Source: Lysobacteraceae bacterium
GTDB taxonomy: Bacteria; Pseudomonadota; Gammaproteobacteria; Xanthomonadales; Xanthomonadaceae
Reading direction: 5' to 3'
DNA: 45,980 nt
NCBI GenBank assembly: GCA_030681035.1
Contig: JAUXUI010000134.1
Coordinates: 1-45,980 of the forward strand
Part shown: positions 36,708 to 45,339 of the stretch, piece after piece
How positions within the stretch are numbered: the first letter of the stretch is position 1
Layout of the letters: every line of letters begins with the position of its first letter
Program-made: the position numbers and the translations under genes
Notes under the pieces: generated by a model
Told to the model about the DNA's origin: nothing
Databases searched by the model: none
What the model saw: the letters and a program-made list of their open reading frames with translations, nothing else

Positions 36708-37872
36708 GCGCGGCCTCGCGGGTAGCCTGAGCCAGCGCCGCCAGCAAGCCATCGATATCGGCTGGGCGGTGCGTCGCCGACAGGGTGATGCGCAGCCGTG
36801 CCTGGCCTTGCGGCACGGTCGGTGGCCGGATTGCGCCAACCCAGAATCCCTGCATGCGCAGGGCATCGGCAAGCGCAAGCGTGCCGGCGTTGTCACCCAC
36901 CAGCAGCGGCTGGATCGGCGTTGCCGAAGGCATCATCGACAGGCCCAGTTGCGCGGCACCGTTGCGCAAGCGGGCGAAATTTTCCTGCAAGCGTGTACGC
37001 TCGCCATCGGCACCCTGCGCCAACAGCACCGCAGCATGTGCGACTTCGGCCAATGCCGGCGGCAACGCAGTGGTGTAGATGTAGGGCCGTGCGCTTTGTT
37101 GCAGGTGTTCGATCAGCTCGCCGTCGCCCACCAGCGCCGCGCCATAGCAACCCAGCGCCTTGCCGAAGGTACACAGGCGCAGCGGTACTTGCGCCGTACC
37201 TAGGCCGGCGGCGGCGACACTGCCGGCACCGGTGTTGCCAAGCACGCCCAGCGCATGCGCTTCATCGACGTAGAACAACGCGTCGTGGCGGGCGCAGGCA
37301 TCGGCCAGTGCCGCCAGCGGCGCAACATCACCGTCCATGCTGAACACGCCATCGCTGGCCAGTACCGCCAGCCCCGTGCTGCGGGCGAGTTGGCGTTCGG
37401 CGGCCTCGGCATCGGCGTGCGGGTAACGGTGCAGCGCGCACGCCGCCAGCCGCGCGCCGTCAATCAGGCTTGCGTGGTTTAAGCGATCCTGCACGCAATG
37501 ATCGGCGCGCCCGAGCAGCCCCTGCAACACCGCCAGATTGGCGGCATAGCCTGAACCCAACAGCAGCGCGCGCGGGGCATCGAGCCAGCGCGCCAGCGCC
37601 TGTTCCAGTGCGGCATGGGCGGCATGATGGCCACTGACCAGGTGCGATGCACTGGCGCCGACGCCGAGCGGCGCAGCGTCGCGCAGAGCTTGTATCAGAC
37701 GCGGATCGCTGGCCAGGCCGAGGTAGTCGTTACCGGCAAAATCGATCAACTCACGGTCATCCACCCACACCCGCGCACCTTCGCGGCGCTGCACGGTGTG
37801 CAGTGTGCGCTTGGCGGCGTGTGCGGCGCGCTGCTGCGCCGCATCGTGCAGGCGTTGCTGCCAGCGGGTCAT
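36697..37872 (-). CDS. bioF: 8-amino-7-oxononanoate synthase BioF
   Basis: The 391-residue PLP enzyme condenses pimeloyl-ACP with alanine, the first committed step of the biotin rings. It shows FAGNDYLGLASDPRLIQALR near the start and the SASHLVSGHHAAHAALE motif. The PLP Lys is in LCTFGKALGCYGAALVG, and the FYVDEAHALGVLG motif carries the Asp-Glu-Ala-His pair. I chose the ATG at 37872 because MTRWQQRLHDA matches the family N terminus. An ATG at 37899 that overlaps bioB is the alternative, and neither has a clear ribosome site. Confidence 0.95.
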   Translation of the reverse strand: MTRWQQRLHDAAQQRAAHAAKRTLHTVQRREGARVWVDDRELIDFAGNDYLGLASDPRLIQALRDAAPLGVGASASHLVSGHHAAHAALEQALARWLDAPRALLLGSGYAANLAVLQGLLGRADHCVQDRLNHASLIDGARLAACALHRYPHADAEAAERQLARSTGLAVLASDGVFSMDGDVAPLAALADACARHDALFYVDEAHALGVLGNTGAGSVAAAGLGTAQVPLRLCTFGKALGCYGAALVGDGELIEHLQQSARPYIYTTALPPALAEVAHAAVLLAQGADGERTRLQENFARLRNGAAQLGLSMMPSATPIQPLLVGDNAGTLALADALRMQGFWVGAIRPPTVPQGQARLRITLSATHRPADIDGLLAALAQATREAAHAH

Positions 37873-37882
37873 CGGGCTCGGC

Positions 37883-38944
37883 TCAGGCCGTGCACGCATC
37901 GCCGGGCTGGGTTGTGGCCATCAGATCCAGATGCGCGGTGCCGGGCGCGTCGGTCGTCGGCATCGGCACCAGGCCAAGCCGCGCAAACAGGGCGCGATCA
38001 CGTTCGACATCGGGGTTGCCGGTGGTCAGCAATTTTTCGCCGTAGAAAATCGAATTGGCGCCCGCGAGAAAACACAGCGCCTGCAACTCGTCGGACATGC
38101 TCTCGCGGCCCGCCGACAGGCGCACCATCGATTGCGGCATCAGAATACGGGCCACCGCCACGGTGCGCACAAACTCGAACGGGTCGAGCGCCTCGGTACC
38201 GTGCAGCGGCGTGCCCGGCACCTGTACCAATTGGTTGATCGGCACCGATTCCGGCGGCGGATTCATGTTCGCCAGCGCCTGCAACAGGCCGGCACGCTGC
38301 TCACGGGTTTCACCCATGCCGACGATGCCGCCGCAGCACGTTTTCATGCCGGCGGCGCGGACTTGTTGCAGGGTGTCGAGGCGATCCTGAAACGCGCGGG
38401 TGTGGATCACCTCACCGTAAAACTCCGGCGCGGTATCGAGATTGTGGTTGTAGTAATCCAGCCCGGCGGACTTCAATGCATCGGCCTGGCCGGGCTTGAG
38501 CATGCCCAGCGTTGCGCAGGTTTCCAGCCCCAGCGCTTTCACCCCGGCAACCATCTCGGCCACCTTGGCCACTTCGCGGTCCTTGGGTGAACGCCATGCT
38601 GCACCCATGCAGAAGCGGGTGGCGCCAGCGGCCTTGGCCTCGCGTGCGCGCTCCAGCACCTGCTCGGTGCTCATCAGCTTGTGTGCGCTCAGCCCGGTGT
38701 CGTAACGCGCCGCCTGCGGGCAGTAGGCGCAATCCTCGGGGCAGCCGCCGGTCTTGATCGACAGCAGGGTCGATACCTGCACCTGCGAGGGATCAAAGTT
38801 TGCCTGGTGTACGCTGGCGGCGCGCGTCATCAACACATTGAACGGCAGCGCAAACAAAGCGAGGATGGCTTCTCGCTGCCAGCCGGCTGCGGCTGGGCTC
38901 TGGCTGGATCGGCTTGAAGTGGAATCGGAGGTAACGACGGACAT
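37883..38944 (-). CDS. bioB: Biotin synthase BioB
   Basis: The 353-residue radical-SAM enzyme inserts sulfur into dethiobiotin to give biotin. The cluster-binding CxxxCxxC is in [12 protein letters not shown]. The region [15 protein letters not shown] and the later [17 protein letters not shown] are strongly conserved. The ATG at 38944 has the ribosome site GGAAG about six bases upstream. Its CAT overlaps the comF ATG, so the two divergent genes share the palindrome CATG. It is the first gene of the biotin operon; bioA and bioD are not in the window. Confidence 0.97.
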   Translation of the reverse strand: MSVVTSDSTSSRSSQSPAAAGWQREAILALFALPFNVLMTRAASVHQANFDPSQVQVSTLLSIKTGGCPEDCAYCPQAARYDTGLSAHKLMSTEQVLERAREAKAAGATRFCMGAAWRSPKDREVAKVAEMVAGVKALGLETCATLGMLKPGQADALKSAGLDYYNHNLDTAPEFYGEVIHTRAFQDRLDTLQQVRAAGMKTCCGGIVGMGETREQRAGLLQALANMNPPPESVPINQLVQVPGTPLHGTEALDPFEFVRTVAVARILMPQSMVRLSAGRESMSDELQALCFLAGANSIFYGEKLLTTGNPDVERDRALFARLGLVPMPTTDAPGTAHLDLMATTQPGDACTA

Positions 38945-39728
38945 GGCAAGCTTCCGGGCAATGGCTGCGGCAAGTCTGGTGAGCGCGGGCGGCGCTGTCA
39001 ACCAAAGCCTGCGGCAAAAAGTCGACAGCGCGCTGGCCGCGTTGGGCCGCGTACTGCTGCCGCCGCGTTGCCTGCTGTGCGCCGAGCCCGGCCACGACGG
39101 CCATGATCTGTGCGTCGCCTGCGCCGCCAGCCTGAATCCCGGTTACAGCGCCTGTGCGCAATGCGCATTGCCATTGCCGCAGCCCGCGCCAGCGTGCGGC
39201 CGCTGCCTGCGCCAGCCACCGCCGTACACGCATACGGTGGCCGCCGGCCTGTACCAGTTTCCGCTCGACCGCCTGCTGCCGCGTTTCAAGTTTCACGCCG
39301 ACTTGGCCGCTGGCCGCGAACTGGCACGGTTGCTGCTGGCCGTGGCCGCCAACGCCGAACGACCGCAAGCACTGATCCCGGTGCCACTGCACCCACAGCG
39401 CCTGCGCCAGCGCGGATACAACCAGGCACAGGAACTGGCCCGCCCGCTCGGCCGCGCACTGGAGCTGCCACTGCGCACGGACCTGCTGCATCGCATCCGC
39501 GCCACCCCACCACAATCCGAGCTCAACGCCGCCGCGCGTCGGCGCAATGTACGTGGTGCGTTTGCGGTCAACGCCGATGCGCTGTTACCCGAGCACGTCG
39601 CCTTGATCGATGACGTGATGACCACCGGCGCCACCGTCAGCGAATGCGCGCGCGTATTGCGCCGGGCCGGCGTCGCACGCGTCGATCTGTGGCTGGTGGC
39701 GCGGGCGCCGGGGCGGCCGACCGGATAA
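38943..39728 (+). CDS. comF: ComF-family phosphoribosyltransferase-like protein
   Basis: The 261-residue protein has an N-terminal four-cysteine zinc finger ([18 protein letters not shown], then CAQCALP) and a C-terminal PRTase-type domain with the PRPP loop [17 protein letters not shown]. This is the ComF/GntX layout; homologues act in DNA uptake or carbon use, but the biochemistry is uncertain. A GGAGG lies eleven bases before the ATG at 38943. An ATG at 38961 is also possible. It diverges directly from bioB with no intergenic DNA. Confidence 0.92.
   Translation: MASFRAMAAASLVSAGGAVNQSLRQKVDSALAALGRVLLPPRCLLCAEPGHDGHDLCVACAASLNPGYSACAQCALPLPQPAPACGRCLRQPPPYTHTVAAGLYQFPLDRLLPRFKFHADLAAGRELARLLLAVAANAERPQALIPVPLHPQRLRQRGYNQAQELARPLGRALELPLRTDLLHRIRATPPQSELNAAARRRNVRGAFAVNADALLPEHVALIDDVMTTGATVSECARVLRRAGVARVDLWLVARAPGRPTG
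38973..39001 (-). promoter_or_regulatory. Candidate bioB promoter within comF
   Basis: On the minus strand a perfect TTGACA (38996-39001) and CAGACT (38973-38978) lie 17 bases apart, which would start transcription about 20-30 bases before the bioB ATG. The -10 is weak (three of six). The site lies fully inside the comF coding region, because the two genes have no spacer. No BirA operator was recognised. Confidence 0.35.
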
Positions 39729-39751
39729 ATCTGGTCGGGGCATCTTTGCCC

Positions 39752-41170
39752 TTACTCCGCGTCGGCGTATCGCTTGACCAGCGCGTACAGAAAACGCCGG
39801 CCGTCGAGCAGCGATTTGACCCGGATGCGTTCGTCGAGCCCGTGTGCATGGCTACCTTCGGCATCGTGGAACATGCCCGATACACCATAGGTTGGGATGC
39901 CGGCGCTATTGAGATAGCGGCCATCGGTGGCGCCGGTGGTCATGGTCGGCACAATCGCCACGCCCGGCCAGATGTCGGCGGCGACTGCGCGGATCGGGTC
40001 GAGGATGGCGGCGGTCAGTTCTGGCGGTGTGCTTGATGTGCCGACTTCACCGGCTGCAGTCAGGGTGATTGCCGGATCGGCCAGCACTTCGGCCAGTTTG
40101 GCTTGCACCGCCGCCACCGGTACGCCGGGCAGAATCCGGCAATTGACGTTGGCGGAAACCTGTTGCGGCAGCGCATTGGGTGCATGGCCGCCGTTGATCA
40201 TGGTCGCCACGCAGGTGGTGCGCAGCATGCCGTTCCAGCTCGGGTTGATGTCCCACAGGCGCTGCGCTGCGGCCTCATCTGCCGGATCAGCGAGCACCGC
40301 ATGCATGTCGGCGGCAACCTCGGGGGCCACCTGTTTTTGCTGCGCGGTGAAATAGCCGCGGGTAGCCGCATTCACCGCAATCGGAAACTGATAGCCGCCG
40401 AGCCGCGCCAACGCGGCGCTCAACTGGGTAATCGGGTTGTGCTTCTTCGGGCGCGAGCTGTGGCCGCCATCGTCGCTCAGCGCGAGGGTGAAATCCTGGT
40501 AGACCTTTTCGCCGGCGAGCACCTGCAGCGCCACCGGTTTGCCGTGGGCGTCGAGTTCGCCGCCAGCCCCTTCATTGAGCGCGAACGCGGCGTCGAGTGC
40601 CAGCGGATGATTGCGAATCAGCCAATCGACGCTGTTGAATATTTCGGGCGTTTCCTCGCCACAGGTCAGCGCCAGTTTGATGCTGCGGCGCGGGACATAG
40701 CCCTCGCCGCGATAGCGCAACAGGTTGTCGGTGAATACCGCCGCCATCGCCTTGTCATCGCTGACGCCGCGCGCATAGAACCAGCCATTCTCTTCCACCA
40801 GGGTGAACGGATCGCGCTTCCAGTCGGCGCGCCTGGCTTCCACCACATCGATATGTGCCAGCAGCAGCAGCGGCTTCAGGCTGGCGTCGCGGCCGCGCAG
40901 CACGGCGATCAGGGCGCCGTCTTGCGGGCGATCAGCCGGCGCCAGGATTTGCATATCGGCCGCTGGCAGACCGGCAGCAAGCAGGCGTTCGCGCATCGCG
41001 GTTGCGGCGGCGGTGCAACTGCCCACCGAACGCGTGGTGTTGATCTCGACCAGTTGCTTGTACAGGGCGCGAAATGCGGGCTCGCCGGGGTCCGTGCTCG
41101 CCGCCGTTGCCGGCTGGACGCCACCCAGCATCAAACCAACGGCCAACATCACTGCCATCTGCTGCTGCAT
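39752..41170 (-). CDS. Secreted M20-family metallopeptidase
   Basis: The 472-residue enzyme starts with a signal peptide (QQQMAVMLAVGLMLGGVQPATA). The metal-binding motif LLLLAHIDVVEA (His, then Asp) comes first, then GVSDDKAMAAV and the catalytic Glu in LTCGEETPE. A lid domain has the HSSRPKKHNP motif, and SGMFHDAEGSHAHGLDERI near the end carries a further His ligand. These are all M20/M25/M40 hallmarks. The substrate, a peptide or N-acyl amino acid, is unknown. It is likely periplasmic. It converges on comF with a gap of 23 bases. Confidence 0.92.
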   Translation of the reverse strand: MQQQMAVMLAVGLMLGGVQPATAASTDPGEPAFRALYKQLVEINTTRSVGSCTAAATAMRERLLAAGLPAADMQILAPADRPQDGALIAVLRGRDASLKPLLLLAHIDVVEARRADWKRDPFTLVEENGWFYARGVSDDKAMAAVFTDNLLRYRGEGYVPRRSIKLALTCGEETPEIFNSVDWLIRNHPLALDAAFALNEGAGGELDAHGKPVALQVLAGEKVYQDFTLALSDDGGHSSRPKKHNPITQLSAALARLGGYQFPIAVNAATRGYFTAQQKQVAPEVAADMHAVLADPADEAAAQRLWDINPSWNGMLRTTCVATMINGGHAPNALPQQVSANVNCRILPGVPVAAVQAKLAEVLADPAITLTAAGEVGTSSTPPELTAAILDPIRAVAADIWPGVAIVPTMTTGATDGRYLNSAGIPTYGVSGMFHDAEGSHAHGLDERIRVKSLLDGRRFLYALVKRYADAE

Positions 41171-41306
41171 CGCCGAGCTCCTGAATCTGACCGAAGAGGG
41201 GTCGATGATGCCACAGGATCACGATCCAGAATGAGATCACCACCAGCACGTCGGCACGCTTGAACGCACGTGTCGACCGAGCACGCCGCCAGCAGCGAGT
41301 ACGACC

Positions 41307-41513
41307 CTACCGCGCATCACCGCCGAGCAGGCGTGCGGGCAGAAACAGCACCGCGCGAACCAATGCCAGCAGCGCTTCCATCAATGTGCCAACGATGCGA
41401 AACGGGATCGACAGCAGCCACAGCAGCGGCCATAACACCAGTATCAACAGCGCCAGCGGCCAGGCCAGCACCAGCAGCACGGTCCACAGCAATAAACCAA
41501 TAACGAAACGCAT
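41307..41513 (-). CDS. Small membrane protein (68 residues)
   Basis: The protein has two adjacent hydrophobic stretches (VIGLLLWTVLLVLAWPLALL and LVLWPLLWLLSIPFRIVGTL) and a short basic tail. The ATG at 41513 has an AAGGA site eight bases upstream. The GTG six codons further up has less support. No family was recognised; the general form fits small inner-membrane proteins of unknown function found across Proteobacteria. It stands alone between the M20 peptidase and the palindromic repeat. Confidence 0.65.
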   Translation of the reverse strand: MRFVIGLLLWTVLLVLAWPLALLILVLWPLLWLLSIPFRIVGTLMEALLALVRAVLFLPARLLGGDAR

Positions 41514-41592
41514 GGCGTCATCCTTTGTCACAAGCGCGATAGCAAGAGGATACGCTGCCGCCGACGAAACTGCGCTTTGGCAATTATGGCAG

Positions 41593-41693
41593 GCCGCCCA
41601 CAGGGTGGGCTCCTACAGGTGAGCGCCGCCGCTTCTTTGTAGGAGCCCACCCTGTGGGCGACCGTAATCCCACCTTCAGCGAGTAACCGGGTC
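41593..41693 (-). repeat. 101-bp palindromic unit, copy B (inverted)
   Basis: This contains REP-like sequences at 41593-41617 and 41638-41662 and the flank that starts GACCCGGTTAC when read on the minus strand. It matches 34930-35030 in reverse complement with nine mismatches in 101 by my hand alignment. It lies between a small membrane protein and the SDR gene. Confidence 0.85.
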
Positions 41694-41739
41694 GTCCACA
41701 GTGTGCTCCCGGGGCGATTTATCATTGCCCTCAGCATCC

Positions 41740-42504
41740 TCAGGCCAGATAACCGCCATCCACCGCCAGCGCGGTACCGGTGATGTAGGCCGCTGCCGGC
41801 GACGCGAGAAACAGCACCGCCGGTGCGATTTCATCCGGCTGCGCCATCCGCGCCAGTGGGATCAGGCTGAGCATCATTTTCATGATCTGCGGGTTGCCGG
41901 TCAGCGCCGAGGCAAACTTGGTGTCGGTAAGGCCCGGCAACACGGCATTGGCACGAATGCCGTACACCGCCAGCTCCTTGGCGAAGCCTTCGGTCATGTT
42001 GACGATGCCGGCCTTGGTCATCGAATAGATGCCCTGCATCGGTGCGGCGCGGCGGGCGTTGACCGAGGCGACGTTGACGATGGCGCCGCCGCCCTTGGCC
42101 TTCATTCGCCGCGCGGCCTGCACGCAGGTCCAGAAGTAGCCGCGTAGATTAACCTCGACGGTTTTCTCGTAGGTGGCCAGATCCATGTCGATCATCGGCC
42201 CGAAGTACGGGTTGGCGGCAGCATTGTTGACCAGAATGTCGGGGCTGTGATCGCTGCTTTCGAGCTGCGCAAACAGCGCCTCGATCGCGGCCGGGTCACC
42301 GATGTGCAGCGCCTGCGCCTGCGCCGAACCGCCGCTGGCGATGATCGCATCGGCCACCTGCTGGCAGGCCTCGACTTTGCGCGAGGTGCAGATCACATGC
42401 GCGCCATGCGCGGCCAACAGGTGCGCGATGGCCTCGCCGATGCCGCGTGAGGCACCGCTGACCAGCGCCGTCTTGCCACTGAGGTTGAACAGGTTTTCGC
42501 TCAT
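41740..42504 (-). CDS. SDR-family oxidoreductase
   Basis: The 254-residue short-chain dehydrogenase has the nucleotide motif TALVSGASRGIGEAI. The NNAAANPYFGP motif follows, with the catalytic Ser in VNVASVNARRAA and the Tyr/Lys pair in YSMTKAGIVNM. The end ITGTALAVDGGYLA is typical. NAD(P)-dependent oxidoreductase of unknown substrate; the closest general types act on fatty acyl or steroid-like alcohols. It diverges from a second SDR gene across 68 bases. Confidence 0.92.
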   Translation of the reverse strand: MSENLFNLSGKTALVSGASRGIGEAIAHLLAAHGAHVICTSRKVEACQQVADAIIASGGSAQAQALHIGDPAAIEALFAQLESSDHSPDILVNNAAANPYFGPMIDMDLATYEKTVEVNLRGYFWTCVQAARRMKAKGGGAIVNVASVNARRAAPMQGIYSMTKAGIVNMTEGFAKELAVYGIRANAVLPGLTDTKFASALTGNPQIMKMMLSLIPLARMAQPDEIAPAVLFLASPAAAYITGTALAVDGGYLA

Positions 42505-42533
42505 CAGGTACTCGGCTTGTATGGGTAGGGGCT

Positions 42534-42558
42534 GCTATGCTCGGGAGCCTAACATAGC
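42534..42558. promoter_or_regulatory. Inverted repeat in the divergent SDR promoter region
   Basis: GCTATG (42534-42539) and CATAGC (42553-42558) form an inverted repeat with a 13-base loop. Each arm overlaps a -10-like hexamer: TATGCT on the plus strand at 42536 and TATGTT on the minus strand. It is the only symmetrical element in the 68-base gap between the two divergent SDR genes. A role as shared operator is inferred. Confidence 0.35.
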
Positions 42559-42572
42559 CCTCGGAACCCTCC

Positions 42573-43367
42573 ATGTCACAGCGTCGTGTCCTGATCACCG
42601 GTGCCGGCAGTGGCCTCGGCCGCGCCCTGGCCGAGCGTTACGCGGCAGCAGGCTGCGCCATTGCCTGTGCCGACATCCACGCCGACCGCGCTGCCGAAAC
42701 CGTTGCCGCCCTGCCCGGGCAGGGCCATTTCGCGCTGACGGTGGACGTGGGCGATGACGACAGCTTCGAGGCGATGCACGCTGCGCTCGGCGAGCGCTGG
42801 CCGGGCGCGGTGGATGTGCTGATCAACAATGCCGGCATCGCCAGTGGTGGCCCGCTGATCGGCACCGACATGGGCGAATGGCATCGCCTGATCAATATCA
42901 ACGTGCTCAGCGTGGTGCGCGGTTGCCAGGCATTTCTGCCGGCGATGCTTGCTGCCGGACGTGGCCAGATCATCAACACCGCTTCGTTCGCCGGCCTCGC
43001 CGGCGCGCCCAACATCATGACTTACGGCGTCAGCAAGGCGGCGGTGGTAACGCTTTCCGAGCAACTGCGTGCGGAGCTGCATGGCCGCGGCATTGCGGTG
43101 AGCGTGCTATGCCCGGCATTTTTCAAAACCAATCTGCTGGAAAGCTGGCAGGGCAACGCCAGGATGAAGCCGTTCGCGGAAAAGATGATGACCACCTCGC
43201 CCGACACCCTCGATACCGTCGCCGATGCCGTGTTTGCGGCTGCCGAGCGCCAGCAATTCATGATCATTCCCACCCGCAATGAGCCGATGCGCTGGCGGAT
43301 CAAGCGCTGGTTTCCGCAGTGGTATTTCCGCATGCTGATCAAGGCCACCCGTAGCACCACAAAGTAG
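42573..43367 (+). CDS. SDR-family NAD(P)-dependent oxidoreductase
   Basis: The 264-residue SDR has the nucleotide motif RVLITGAGSGLGRALAERY. The NNAGIASGG motif follows, the catalytic Ser in INTASFAGLAGAPN and the Tyr-x-x-x-Lys in MTYGVSKAAVV. It ends in a basic stretch (MRWRIKRWFPQWYFRMLIKA) that could touch the membrane. It is followed eight bases later by the saccharopine-dehydrogenase-like gene, so the two form an operon. Substrate unknown; a role in lipid metabolism is possible from the neighbourhood. Confidence 0.9.
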   Translation: MSQRRVLITGAGSGLGRALAERYAAAGCAIACADIHADRAAETVAALPGQGHFALTVDVGDDDSFEAMHAALGERWPGAVDVLINNAGIASGGPLIGTDMGEWHRLININVLSVVRGCQAFLPAMLAAGRGQIINTASFAGLAGAPNIMTYGVSKAAVVTLSEQLRAELHGRGIAVSVLCPAFFKTNLLESWQGNARMKPFAEKMMTTSPDTLDTVADAVFAAAERQQFMIIPTRNEPMRWRIKRWFPQWYFRMLIKATRSTTK

Positions 43368-43375
43368 GAACGACT

Positions 43376-44425
43376 ATGCAATGGATGATCTACGGCGCCA
43401 ACGGTTACACCGGGCGCATGATGGTGGCCGAAGCAGTGCAGCGCGGCCTGCGCCCGGTGCTGGCCGGCCGTAACGGCGGCGAGTTGAATGCACTCGCAGC
43501 CGAATATGATCTGCCCACCCGCGTGTTTGCGCTGGAAGCCGGCGATGCGCTCAAGGCCGGGCTCAGTGGCGTCGGTCTGGTTTTGCATTGCGCCGGGCCG
43601 TTCTCGGCCACCAGTGCGCCGATGCTGGAAGCCTGCCTGGCTGCTGGCGCTCATTACCTCGACATCACCGGCGAGATTTCGGTGTTCGCGCATTGCCATG
43701 CGCAGGACATGCGCGCGCGCACTGCCGGCATCGTGGTGATTCCCGGCACCGGTTTTGATGTGGTGCCCACCGACTGCCTCGCAGCGCAGCTCAAGGCGCG
43801 CATGCCCGAAGCACAGTCGCTGGTGCTGGCATTCGATGCCGGCGGCGGCCCCAGCCCCGGCACCGCCAAGACCAGCGTCGAAGGCTTGGGCAAAGGCGGC
43901 ATGATCCGCGAAAACGGCGAACTCAAGACCGTGCCGCTGGCGTACAAGGCGCGCATGTTCAGCCGCGATGGCGAACAGCGCACCGCGATGACCATTCCCT
44001 GGGGTGATGTCTACACCGCCTTCGTTTCCACCGGCATCGGCAACATCGAGGTGTACATGAGTGTGCCACCGGCCACCGTGCGCCGGCTGCAACGCTTGCG
44101 CTGGCTGCGCCCGCTGCTGGGTCTGAAGCCGGTACAGAACTTCATGAAGGCGCAGGTGGCGAAAAAGGTGCGTGGCCCGTCGGCCAGCACCCGCGGCAAA
44201 ACCGGCTGCACGGTGTGGGGCGAAGTATTCGATGGCGACGGCCGTGCCCTGCGCCGGCAACTGCGCACCCCGAACGGATACGAGCTCACCGTCACCGCCG
44301 CGCTGGGTATCGTGCAGCGGCTGCTGGATGAACCCAAGCCCGAGCCTGGCTATTACACACCCTCGTTGCTGATGGGCGCCGACTACGTGCTGTCACTGCC
44401 CGGCGTCAGCGTGTACGAGAGTTGA
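43376..44425 (+). CDS. Saccharopine-dehydrogenase-like protein (trans-acting enoyl reductase type)
   Basis: The 349-residue protein has a Rossmann NADP-binding start (MIYGANGYTGRMMVAEAV). The body carries GLVLHCAGPFSATSAPMLEA and DITGEISVFAHCHA, which are typical of the saccharopine-dehydrogenase NADP-binding family. That family includes the trans-acting enoyl reductases of mycobacterial lipid synthesis. The end (ELTVTAALGIVQRLLDEPKP) fits the same group. The enzyme may work on a lipid-like substrate together with the SDR gene before it. The exact reaction is unknown. Confidence 0.85.
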   Translation: MQWMIYGANGYTGRMMVAEAVQRGLRPVLAGRNGGELNALAAEYDLPTRVFALEAGDALKAGLSGVGLVLHCAGPFSATSAPMLEACLAAGAHYLDITGEISVFAHCHAQDMRARTAGIVVIPGTGFDVVPTDCLAAQLKARMPEAQSLVLAFDAGGGPSPGTAKTSVEGLGKGGMIRENGELKTVPLAYKARMFSRDGEQRTAMTIPWGDVYTAFVSTGIGNIEVYMSVPPATVRRLQRLRWLRPLLGLKPVQNFMKAQVAKKVRGPSASTRGKTGCTVWGEVFDGDGRALRRQLRTPNGYELTVTAALGIVQRLLDEPKPEPGYYTPSLLMGADYVLSLPGVSVYES

Positions 44426-44458
44426 TCGCGAGTTTTGTACTGATCTGGAGAAGTAGCC

Positions 44459-44731
44459 GTGCGTATCGTATTTGCATCACTGGCCGCCGCCTTGCTGCTC
44501 GCTGCCGCCCTGATCGGTTCCGGCGCGGTGCCGCTGTCGGGCAAAACCCTGTTCGCGTTGTCGCGTGACGTGAGCCGCACCACCGAGATCGCCAAGCTGG
44601 GCGACACCCAATTCACCATCACCCGCAAGCAGCCACAAACCCTTGCCTTGCGCGCCGATCGCAGCCTTGGTTACTGGCTGCTCGGCGCCGGCCTGATCTG
44701 CGCCGTCGGCGCCGTACTGTCACGCAAATGA
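44459..44731 (+). CDS. Small membrane protein (90 residues)
   Basis: A GTG start with TGGAGAAG upstream gives a 90-residue protein. An N-terminal hydrophobic helix (IVFASLAAALLLAAALIGSG) is followed by a soluble middle (TTEIAKLGDTQFTITRKQP). A second helix near the end (YWLLGAGLICAVGAVLS) finishes it. No family was recognised. It lies 33 bases after the saccharopine-dehydrogenase-like gene and ten bases before the UPF0114 gene, so it is probably co-transcribed with them. Confidence 0.6.
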   Translation: MRIVFASLAAALLLAAALIGSGAVPLSGKTLFALSRDVSRTTEIAKLGDTQFTITRKQPQTLALRADRSLGYWLLGAGLICAVGAVLSRK

Positions 44732-44741
44732 GCATTACACG

Positions 44742-45320
44742 ATGAGCGAAAATCAACCCCGCGTTGCAACCCGGCTGGCGCCGTTGCCCACCCTGATCTT
44801 CTGGTCGCGCTGGTTACAGGTGCCTTTGTATCTCGGCCTGATCGTTGCCCAGGGCGTTTACGTGTTCCTGTTCCTCAAGGAGCTGTGGCACCTGATCCAT
44901 GACGCCGTCAATCTGGGCGAACAGCAGATCATGCTGATTGTGCTCGGCCTGATCGACGTGGTGATGATTTCCAATCTGCTGGTGATGGTGATCGTTGGCG
45001 GCTACGAAACCTTCGTCTCGCGTCTGGGCCTGGAGCGTCACCCGGATCAGCCCGAATGGCTAAGCCACGTCAACGCTTCGGTGCTGAAGGTGAAACTGGC
45101 AATGGCGATCATCGGCATCTCCTCGATCCACCTGCTCAAGACGTTCATCGAAGCGGGCACATTGGGTGCTGGCGATTCCAAAGTCACCATCGCCGGGGTG
45201 ATGTGGCAGACCATCATCCACGCCATATTCATTCTTTCCGCAATCGGCATCGCCTACACCGATAAGCTGATGCACGACAGCGTGGCCAGCAGCAAACGCC
45301 GCGTTGATGGCAGTCACTGA
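44742..45320 (+). CDS. UPF0114/YqhA-family membrane protein
   Basis: The 192-residue protein has four hydrophobic segments, including LQVPLYLGLIVAQGVYVFLF and the motif LIDVVMISNLLVMVIVGGYE. That motif is a hallmark of the UPF0114 family (TIGR00645, YqhA in E. coli). These are inner-membrane proteins of unknown function. Length matches the family (about 165-190). It is ten bases after the small membrane protein and 19 bases before the GST gene, in one transcription unit. Confidence 0.88.
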   Translation: MSENQPRVATRLAPLPTLIFWSRWLQVPLYLGLIVAQGVYVFLFLKELWHLIHDAVNLGEQQIMLIVLGLIDVVMISNLLVMVIVGGYETFVSRLGLERHPDQPEWLSHVNASVLKVKLAMAIIGISSIHLLKTFIEAGTLGAGDSKVTIAGVMWQTIIHAIFILSAIGIAYTDKLMHDSVASSKRRVDGSH

Positions 45321-45339
45321 ACCTGCACTGGAGCGTGAC

